A DNA stretch of 19,214 bases from CAZXNF01 sp050741255. Its GTDB lineage: Bacteria; Pseudomonadota; Gammaproteobacteria; Burkholderiales; SG8-41. Below, in pieces: positions 14,167 to 19,214 of this stretch. The notes below the pieces were generated by a model, which was not told the origin of the DNA, searched no databases, and saw nothing but the letters and a program-made list of their open reading frames with translations. The translations under genes were made by a program, and so were the position numbers. The stretch spans positions 1-19,214 of the forward strand of contig JBOIEQ010000079.1 of the NCBI GenBank assembly GCA_050741255.1, written 5' to 3'. The number at the start of each line of letters is the position of its first letter. The first letter of the stretch is position 1.

Positions 14167-14604
14167 TCAGGGTCTGCGGCACTCCGTCGGGACGAACCGG
14201 TATTGCGCAGCGCTCTGGGTGGCACACTCCCATGACACCCGGCCGCCGACCACCAGTGAGGGACGCAGCAGGACCGTAATCGCGGTCCCAACGCTGGCAC
14301 TGCTGCCGGTAATCGCAATGATGCCCGCGTCGGTCACCGATCCGCCCGTCACCCGCCCCGACACGAAGACCGTCAAGCCGACCCCCGCGGAGGCCAGCGT
14401 GCCGTTGCTCAGCGCTTTTTCGCTGATGGTGGTCTTGAAGCCGCTCGCCGCCAGCACCAGTTCGGACACTTTGCTGCGGATGGTGTAATCCGTGTACGCC
14501 GGCATGGCGATTGACGCCAGAATACCGATGATCGCCACCACGAGCATGAGCTCGACCAGCGTAAACCCGCGCAGCGCGCGTCGGGTGAAGGAGCGTTCAG
14601 CCAT
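14167..14604 (-). CDS. Type IV prepilin, second tandem copy
   Basis: A type IVa pilin paralogue of 145 residues from ATG 14604; ATG 14616 adds four residues. A prepilin peptidase site RG/FTLVELMLVVAIIGILA has cleavage after Gly13 and the conserved Glu5 of the mature protein at residue 18. The long N-terminal helix continues as PAYTDYTIRSKVSELVLAASGFK. A C-terminal Cys pair (C127, C142) forms the typical D-region disulfide. The N-terminal half is nearly identical to the upstream pilin, while the C-terminal part diverges (SSASVGTAITVLLRPSLVVGGRVSWEC). It lies downstream of an intrinsic terminator, and neither start has a Shine-Dalgarno, so expression is probably lower than for the first copy. 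It may be a minor, variant or reserve pilin. Confidence 0.9.
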   Translation of the reverse strand: MAERSFTRRALRGFTLVELMLVVAIIGILASIAMPAYTDYTIRSKVSELVLAASGFKTTISEKALSNGTLASAGVGLTVFVSGRVTGGSVTDAGIIAITGSSASVGTAITVLLRPSLVVGGRVSWECATQSAAQYRFVPTECRRP

Positions 14605-14632
14605 AAGGGGCACCATCAGGGTTCGCTAAAGA

Positions 14633-14657
14633 AAAGGCCCCTCGCTTGAGGGGCCTT
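14633..14657 (-). terminator. Intrinsic terminator between the two pilin genes
   Basis: Arms AAAGGCCCCTC and GAGGGGCCTTT form an 11-bp perfect stem with a 4-nt loop. Read on the minus strand, the stem runs into a T-rich tail (CCTTTTCTTTA). It is 27 bp after the first pilin stop and just before the second pilin start, so it should end most pilin transcripts. Confidence 0.88.
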
Positions 14658-14684
14658 TCCGGACCGACAACAACAGAGTCAGAC

Positions 14685-15104
14685 TTACTTACGGCACTCG
14701 GCCGGCACGTACTTGTAGATCGCCGTGTTGGCGCCGGTGCTGCACTGCCAGGACAAGCGACCGCCCGCGTTGAAGGAGGGCGTGAGGATGATGGTCACGA
14801 TCGTGCCCACTGCAGACGCATCGGCCTGCACCTGAACAATACCCGTGGCGCTCACCGAACCGCTGGTCACCTTGCCGCCGGCCGTCACGGTCAGACCGAG
14901 ACCGGCCGAACCGAGCGTGCCGTCGGCTTGCGCCTTCTCGGTAATCGTCGTCTTGAAACCGCTGGCAGCCAGCACGAGTTCCGACACTTTCGCGCGGATG
15001 GTGTAGTCGCTGTACGCCGGCAGCGCAACCGCCGCCAGAATACCGATGATCGCCACCACGATCATCAATTCGATCAGGGTAAAACCCCGTTGGATACGTT
15101 GCAT
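14685..15104 (-). CDS. pilA: Major type IV prepilin
   Basis: A type IVa pilin subunit of 139 residues, polymerised at the inner membrane into pili for twitching, adhesion and DNA uptake. The short leader MQRIQRG is cut after Gly7. The mature protein begins FTLIELMIVVAIIGILAAVALPAY with Glu5 at residue 12. The globular part has the C121/C137 pair (SWQCSTGA ... VPAEC) that closes the D-region. Start ATG 15104 has a strong Shine-Dalgarno (AAGGAG, minus strand, plus coordinates 15112-15117) at 7-nt spacing. Upstream are a near-perfect sigma-54 promoter, an IHF site and a terminator-bounded 3' end, all marks of an abundant, regulated major pilin. No other pil genes are nearby, so assembly machinery must be encoded elsewhere. 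Confidence 0.94.
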   Translation of the reverse strand: MQRIQRGFTLIELMIVVAIIGILAAVALPAYSDYTIRAKVSELVLAASGFKTTITEKAQADGTLGSAGLGLTVTAGGKVTSGSVSATGIVQVQADASAVGTIVTIILTPSFNAGGRLSWQCSTGANTAIYKYVPAECRK

Positions 15105-15141
15105 GGAAGATCTCCTTGATTGACTTCTGAATGAACTCAAA

Positions 15142-15157
15142 CGCCAACCGGTTGGCG
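15142..15157. repeat. 16-bp perfect palindrome in the pilA leader
   Basis: CGCCAACCGGTTGGCG is its own reverse complement. It would begin about 6 nt into the pilA transcript predicted from the sigma-54 site, so it could act as a 5' stabilising hairpin or as a protein-binding operator. Confidence 0.7.
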
Positions 15158-15173
15158 CCTGCCCACCAGTAGT

Positions 15174-15189
15174 AGCAATCGCCATGCCA
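15174..15189 (-). promoter_or_regulatory. Sigma-54 promoter of pilA
   Basis: On the minus strand the sequence is TGGCATG-GCGA-TTGCT, matching the RpoN consensus with GG and GC exactly 10 bp apart. The predicted start point is near 15163, giving a leader of about 58 nt. In proteobacteria pilA is commonly RpoN-dependent and activated by PilR, which fits. Confidence 0.85.
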
Positions 15190-15203
15190 CCGCCCCAGTC
15201 TGG

Positions 15204-15216
15204 TAAATGATTGATT
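15204..15216 (-). promoter_or_regulatory. IHF-binding site upstream of pilA
   Basis: AATCAATCATTTA on the minus strand is an exact match to the IHF consensus WATCAANNNNTTR. It is centred about 47 bp upstream of the predicted start, a usual place for IHF to bend DNA between an activator site and an RpoN promoter. Confidence 0.65.
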
Positions 15217-15220
15217 GCCT

Positions 15221-15236
15221 GCATTAATTGTAATGC
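15221..15236. repeat. Inverted repeat GCATTA-N4-TAATGC upstream of the IHF site
   Basis: Six-base arms flank a 4-bp spacer, about 58 to 73 bp upstream of the predicted pilA start. This could be an activator-binding site (PilR or another RpoN activator), but it does not match a motif I can name. Confidence 0.4.
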
Positions 15237-15436
15237 GGCACTACTGCTCGGATCCCGGTGGCCGCAGCCGCGAAAACGCGTACCGGCATGCAATACCGCA
15301 CGTACCCGGCAGCAAGACTGTGGATTACTTCACGACCAACACCCCTGCGCTGAGGTCCCAACCGAGGCTGCTGCGCCGCCGCACCGGAACGGCCGGCGGC
15401 CTGGCCGGCGCGCCACAGCTGCCGATATCGAAACAG

Positions 15437-15453
15437 GTGACAATTTTCGTCAC
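15437..15453. repeat. GTGAC-N7-GTCAC inverted repeat after the methyltransferase gene
   Basis: On the minus strand GTGACgaaaattGTCAC lies 18 bp after the stop of the gene at 15471. As RNA it could fold into a short hairpin, but the following tail (CTGTTTCG) is a poor T-run. It may be a weak terminator or a distal activator site for pilA. Confidence 0.4.
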
Positions 15454-15470
15454 TTAGCGCCGTTCCGCGC

Positions 15471-16217
15471 TCAGACCTTGATGCGCACGGCGACCGCGTA
15501 GTCGGAGGAGGCAAAACCGATGTACTCGTAGCGCAGGGAACCCGCCGCGACGAATTCCTGAAACGCGCGGAACTCGTGCTGCTCCCAGCCGGGGTAGTTG
15601 AGATATTCGTCGAACACGATCACGGTGCCGGGCACAAGGCGGCCGGACAGCAACTGCAGCACGGTCTGCGTGGAGCTGTACAGATCGCAGTCGATGTGCA
15701 GCAGCCGCACGGGTTGCGGGTGGTCCGCCAGGAACCCGGGCAGCACTGCGTCGAACCAGCCCTGGTGGATGCGGACGTTCGGCTCCGTGAATGTCGGGGC
15801 GCGCCCTTCCAGCGAAAAGCGGCCGCGCTTCTGAAACCAGGTCCAGTCTTCCGGCAGGCCTTCGAAAGAATCGAAACCGTGTACCTCGCGCTCGGTGGCG
15901 CCGGCAATGCGCCGCAGGGAATTCCCGCGGTAGACGCCGAATTCGAGCATCAGCCCGTCGACCTCGCAACACGCGATCGCATGCGCGAGCAAGGCCTCAT
16001 GTCCCACCAGATTGCGCGCGCCCTGCATGTGCCGAACCATGTACTCGGCCGAACCGGCGGCGGCCAGCACCACGGCCACGGCCTCGTAATCGAGCCGTTT
16101 GGGATGCGGCAGCGGCACGCGGACGAGCGACAGGAGCGCGTCCGCAGCCGAAGCCGCAGCAGGCGTCGCAGGATCCGCGCGGCGAAAGCTGCGCAACAGT
16201 CGGGTCAGCATGTTCAT
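15471..16217 (-). CDS. TylF-type SAM-dependent O-methyltransferase
   Basis: A 248-residue class I methyltransferase of the TylF/macrocin O-methyltransferase family, which uses SAM and a divalent metal to methylate sugar hydroxyls. Motifs are LEFGVYRGNS (91-100, SAM loop), GFDSFEGLPEDW (114-125), HIDCDLYSST (174-183, metal-binding Asp residues) and FDEYLNYPGWEQHE (202-215). The N-terminal 40 residues are basic then Ala-rich, with no signal peptide. ATG 16217 overlaps the TGA of the upstream TPR-glycosyltransferase gene in an ATGA arrangement, implying translational coupling and setting the start. It is a shorter relative of the methyltransferase at 13269. A glycan substrate is the natural inference; whether that glycan sits on pilin, LPS or capsule is open. 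Confidence 0.88.
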   Translation of the reverse strand: MNMLTRLLRSFRRADPATPAAASAADALLSLVRVPLPHPKRLDYEAVAVVLAAAGSAEYMVRHMQGARNLVGHEALLAHAIACCEVDGLMLEFGVYRGNSLRRIAGATEREVHGFDSFEGLPEDWTWFQKRGRFSLEGRAPTFTEPNVRIHQGWFDAVLPGFLADHPQPVRLLHIDCDLYSSTQTVLQLLSGRLVPGTVIVFDEYLNYPGWEQHEFRAFQEFVAAGSLRYEYIGFASSDYAVAVRIKV

Positions 16218-19214
16218 CTCGGAGCGGAAAGTATAGCCCGCAACGCCGCCAGCGGCGGCCGCCAGTCCTCCGCCTGCGTCTGGCGCAGCAACTGCACGGT
16301 CGGATACCACGGCATGCGCGCGCCGCCCCCCCCGTAGCGCCATTCCGCGACCTGCGGCACCAGCACGCAGGTCCGCACCCCGAGAGCGCCGGCGAGATGC
16401 ACCGGCGTGCCGCACACGCTGACAACGGCGGACAGCGACTGCACCAGCGCCGCGGTATTCTCGAAATCGTCGCCGATGCCGGGCCACGCGAGCAGTTCGA
16501 CGCCGCTCGCGCGGCTCGCCGCCTGCAACTCCGCTGCTGTGGCATCGCGTTGCAGCGACACCGCGGTGGCCCCCAGTCCGCGCAGCGCCGCGAGCAGATC
16601 CGACGCCGCCAGCGAACGGGCGCTGCCGCGCGTGGTGGCGGTGCCCGCGCGCCACGCAATCCCGATCACGGGGCCGGGCCGTCCCGCCCACTGCGCACGC
16701 CAGTGCGCGAGTCGCGCCGGATCGGCGACCAGATAGCCCGCGCGCGCCGGGAAATCCTCCGTGCGCCGGCGGAACAGTCCCGGGAGCGACCCGAGGTGAA
16801 TTTCAGCGGTGGTATCGGGCGCCGCCGGCGCGTCCACCCGCGTCCACGGCAGTGTGCGGACGCCGGGAAACGAACGTTCGAGCAATGTCGCCAGCCGCGG
16901 ATCGCACTCCAGCACGACCTGCGCGACGCGCGCCTGTGCGTCCGGCACGCACGCGGCGAACATCAACTGGTCGCCGATGCCCTGCTCGGCCCGCACGAAC
17001 AGGCACGCGTCCGGCTGCGGGTCCCCTCGCCAGCGCCGCACGGGAGGGATCGTGGGCGCCAACCATTCTTGCGCGCGGTCGCGCCATTCGTACTCGTCCC
17101 AGCCTTCGGCCCAGCGGCCCTGCTTGAGCAGCAGGCCACCGCGCTGCGCGTGCGCGGCGGCGTACTCCGGATCCTGCGCCAGGCAGCGTTCGAGCAAGGC
17201 CAGCGCGCCGTCGTCGTCCCCGCGTTCGATGCGGACCCGCGCGAGGTTGAACAGGGCCTCGGTGTGCCCCGGCGCGCGTTCGAGCAGCGCTTGCAACACG
17301 GTTTCGGCCTGCACAATATCGTTCCGCTCGAACAGGCAGAGTCCGAGATTCGCCGCGGCCGCGAGGTGCAACGGGTCGAGGGCCAGCGCACGCCGGTAGG
17401 CGTCCTCGGCCGCGGCCGGCTGTTCGCGCAGGCGCAGCAGATTGCCGTGGGCATTGGCGAGCGCGGCGTCCGCGGGCCGGCGGGCGCAGTACAGCCCGGC
17501 CCTGAACTCGGCCTCCACCACCCGGCCGGCCTGCGCCAGCGCGAGCAGTGCTTCGATGGCCTCTGCAGCCGGCGCGACAGGCTCCGCGGCGGCATCGGCC
17601 TCTGCCGCCGGGCGGGTGAGATCGCCCGTGCCGGCAAAGCGTGCCAGGCGCCCGGTGACGGACGCGAACACCGGCGTCCAGTCCCCGTCGCGGCCCTGCC
17701 GAAACAGTTCGGCGCTCGGATACCACGGCATCGTCGCGCCATGTTCCCCATAGCGCCACTCGGCGACCGCCGGCACCAGCACCCAGACCGGCCGCCCCAG
17801 CGCGCCTGCGAAATGCACGGCCGCCGTCTGCACCGAAATCACCAGGTCGAGAGCGCCGATCAGGGCCGCCAGCTCGTCGAGATCCGCGATCGCCTCCGGC
17901 CAGTGCTCGATCGCCACGCCTTGCGCGCGCAGCGCCGCCACTTCCTGCGCGCAGTCGCCGTGCTGGAGGCTGACGAACACGCAGTCCGCCGCGCCCAGCA
18001 ATGGCGCCCAGTCAAGGAGCGCGGTCGAGCGCAGGCTGCTGCGCGTGGAGGCGAGGCCGCCGCGCCAGGCGATGCCGACCGCCCGCCGGCCATCGGCCGC
18101 CAGTCGCGCGCGCCAGCGGGCCACGCGCGCCGGGTCCGGCACCAGGTACGAGACGTCGTGCGGAAAGGCGGCCGGGGTCTGCCGGAAGTGCGCGGGCAGG
18201 CTGCCGCTCGCGATCTGATAATCGATCGTCCCCGCCGTGGCCAGCCACGCCGGCTGCGGATCGTTCTGTGCCACGCCCTGCACTTGCACCGCCGGGAACG
18301 AGCGTTGCAACAGCGTGGCCAGCCGCGGTGCGCAGTCGAGGATGACGCGCGCCCCCGTCTGCTGCAGGTCGGCCAGGCAGGAAGCGAACATGATTTCATC
18401 GCCGATGCCCTGCTCGCCGTAGACGAGCAGCGTCCTGCCGGCCAGCGCCTCGCCGCGCCATTCGGGAAACGCGTAGGGGCGCGGCAGGTAATTGCTGCGC
18501 ACGCGCTTGCGGGCTTCGTAGTCGGGCCAGGCTTCGGCATACTGCGCACGCTTGAGTTTCGCGAGCGCGCGGTTCAGGCGCGCCTCATCCAGGCCCGGCT
18601 CGCGGGCGAGCACGCGATCGCACGCGGCGATGGCCTCCTCCAGCCGCCCTTCATGGTTCAGCACGAGGCCGAAGTTGCACCACACACCGGCGTCCTCGGG
18701 CGCCAGCTCCAGCGCCTGGCGGATCAGGCCGGCGCCACGGGCATAGTCCGCGCGGTCACGCATGAGCACATAGCCGAGGTTGCTCAGCATCTGCGCGTGG
18801 CGCGGTGAGAGGCTCACCGCCTGCTCGAAGGCCGCCACGGCCGCGTCGATCTCGCCGAGCGCAAGCCGGTCGGCACCGAGCGCGTTGTGCGCGTCGGCAT
18901 AGTCCGGCCGGACCGCCACCGCCTGCTCCAGACAGCGCACGGCTTCGGGCCGGTCGCCGCGCCGGCGCGCAACGAGGGCCAGGTGGTACCAGGCCACGGC
19001 GTCACCGGGACGGAAGTGCGTGGCCATCAGGAATGCATCGGCGGCCGCGTCCATCTCGTCGCGCGCCAGATGGATCAAGCCCAGGGAATGGTGTGCGTCG
19101 GCGTCGTCGTGCCGTTGCTGCAGGATCCGTTCAAAACCGGCTGCGGCCCGCTGCAGATCGCCGGCGGCCAGCGCCGCGATGGCTGCCACGCGGATGGTCG
19201 CGATGTCCCCTTCG
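16214..19214 (-). CDS. Tandem TPR plus glycosyltransferase-like protein, 5' end outside window
   Basis: The visible 999 residues are open to the right edge, so the N-terminus is missing; the GTG at 19189 is probably internal. The order is TPR repeats (1-215), a glycosyltransferase-9/heptosyltransferase-like domain (about 240-525), more TPRs (about 550-705), and a second such domain (about 715-999). Numbering is from the first visible residue. The halves match: EQGIGDEIMFAS (267) and EQGIGDQLMFAA (743); GIAWRGG (380) and GIAWRAG (851); VAEWRYG (483) and VAEWRYG (955). The duplication unit is therefore about 472-476 residues. No signal peptide or membrane segment is visible, so it is probably cytosolic. 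Sugar and acceptor are unknown. Coupling to a TylF-type methyltransferase and the nearby pilins suggest surface-glycan or protein glycosylation. Confidence 0.88.
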   Translation of the reverse strand, partial: EGDIATIRVAAIAALAAGDLQRAAAGFERILQQRHDDADAHHSLGLIHLARDEMDAAADAFLMATHFRPGDAVAWYHLALVARRRGDRPEAVRCLEQAVAVRPDYADAHNALGADRLALGEIDAAVAAFEQAVSLSPRHAQMLSNLGYVLMRDRADYARGAGLIRQALELAPEDAGVWCNFGLVLNHEGRLEEAIAACDRVLAREPGLDEARLNRALAKLKRAQYAEAWPDYEARKRVRSNYLPRPYAFPEWRGEALAGRTLLVYGEQGIGDEIMFASCLADLQQTGARVILDCAPRLATLLQRSFPAVQVQGVAQNDPQPAWLATAGTIDYQIASGSLPAHFRQTPAAFPHDVSYLVPDPARVARWRARLAADGRRAVGIAWRGGLASTRSSLRSTALLDWAPLLGAADCVFVSLQHGDCAQEVAALRAQGVAIEHWPEAIADLDELAALIGALDLVISVQTAAVHFAGALGRPVWVLVPAVAEWRYGEHGATMPWYPSAELFRQGRDGDWTPVFASVTGRLARFAGTGDLTRPAAEADAAAEPVAPAAEAIEALLALAQAGRVVEAEFRAGLYCARRPADAALANAHGNLLRLREQPAAAEDAYRRALALDPLHLAAAANLGLCLFERNDIVQAETVLQALLERAPGHTEALFNLARVRIERGDDDGALALLERCLAQDPEYAAAHAQRGGLLLKQGRWAEGWDEYEWRDRAQEWLAPTIPPVRRWRGDPQPDACLFVRAEQGIGDQLMFAACVPDAQARVAQVVLECDPRLATLLERSFPGVRTLPWTRVDAPAAPDTTAEIHLGSLPGLFRRRTEDFPARAGYLVADPARLAHWRAQWAGRPGPVIGIAWRAGTATTRGSARSLAASDLLAALRGLGATAVSLQRDATAAELQAASRASGVELLAWPGIGDDFENTAALVQSLSAVVSVCGTPVHLAGALGVRTCVLVPQVAEWRYGGGGARMPWYPTVQLLRQTQAEDWRPPLAALRAILSAPR

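Larger units (their letters stand above)
15105..15470. other. Control region upstream of pilA
   Basis: This 366-bp non-coding stretch separates pilA from the methyltransferase at 15471. Toward pilA it holds: a Shine-Dalgarno, a 16-bp palindrome in the leader (15142-15157), the sigma-54 promoter (15174-15189), an IHF site (15204-15216) and an inverted repeat (15221-15236). Farther up are TACCG-type repeats (15281-15308) and a GTGAC/GTCAC inverted repeat (15437-15453) just after the methyltransferase stop. Short frames here lack gene character. Confidence 0.75.

Noticed and set aside
15791..18808. A 1005-codon open frame on the plus strand
   Set aside because: It runs antisense to the TPR-glycosyltransferase and methyltransferase genes; its product is Arg/Ala/Gln-rich with no recognisable domain, as expected of a shadow frame in GC-rich DNA.
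13269..19214. Recently acquired genomic island
   Set aside because: No integrase, tRNA, direct-repeat ends or clear shift in base composition could be seen; the pilins are part of ordinary betaproteobacterial content.

Overview
The window is GC-rich chromosomal DNA from a betaproteobacterium. The evidence is the pepA-holC-valS order, a sigma-54-type pilin promoter, stand-alone soxYZ, and the general codon character. Genus cannot be fixed from sequence alone; sulfur-handling Rhodocyclales or Nitrosomonadales-like lineages are reasonable candidates. No IS element, integrase, tRNA, rRNA or CRISPR array was seen, and there is no sharp change in base composition.

Layout. (1) 1-4542, plus: the 3' part of pepA, then holC, a small conserved-looking protein of unknown function, and valS. 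(2) 4560-5804, plus: an MFS exporter, convergent with (3) 5815-8520, minus: an operon-like run of a Ser/Thr protein kinase with a C-terminal cyclic-nucleotide-binding domain, tusA, and a lipoate-protein-ligase homologue with altered catalytic motifs. (4) 8860-10290, plus: a two-domain chromate transporter, divergent from the kinase across a 339-bp spacer rich in small repeats. (5) 10304-11734, minus: a secreted BepA-like M48 metalloprotease, divergent from (6) 11836-13217, plus: moaC, soxY and soxZ. (7) 13269-14156, plus: a TylF-type methyltransferase homologue. (8) 14167-15104, minus: two tandem type IVa pilins separated by an intrinsic terminator. The upstream one has a textbook sigma-54 site and a perfect IHF consensus. 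(9) 15471-19214, minus: a second TylF-type methyltransferase, translationally coupled (ATGA overlap) to a very large protein with two successive TPR plus glycosyltransferase-like units; its 5' end lies outside the window.

How the parts may work together. The first block is housekeeping (peptidase, replication clamp-loader accessory, tRNA charging). The centre has a sulfur and cofactor flavour: TusA carries sulfur as persulfide, SoxYZ carries sulfur intermediates in the periplasm, the lipoate-ligase homologue may act on a lipoyl or related carrier, and MoaC makes molybdenum cofactor. The right-hand block combines pilins with two sugar-type methyltransferases and a duplicated glycosyltransferase-like protein, and I infer it may be a pilin or surface-glycan modification locus. 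The strongest candidates for something not yet described are the kinase-TusA-Lpl operon with its motif-degenerate ligase, and the double TPR-glycosyltransferase next to the pilins.
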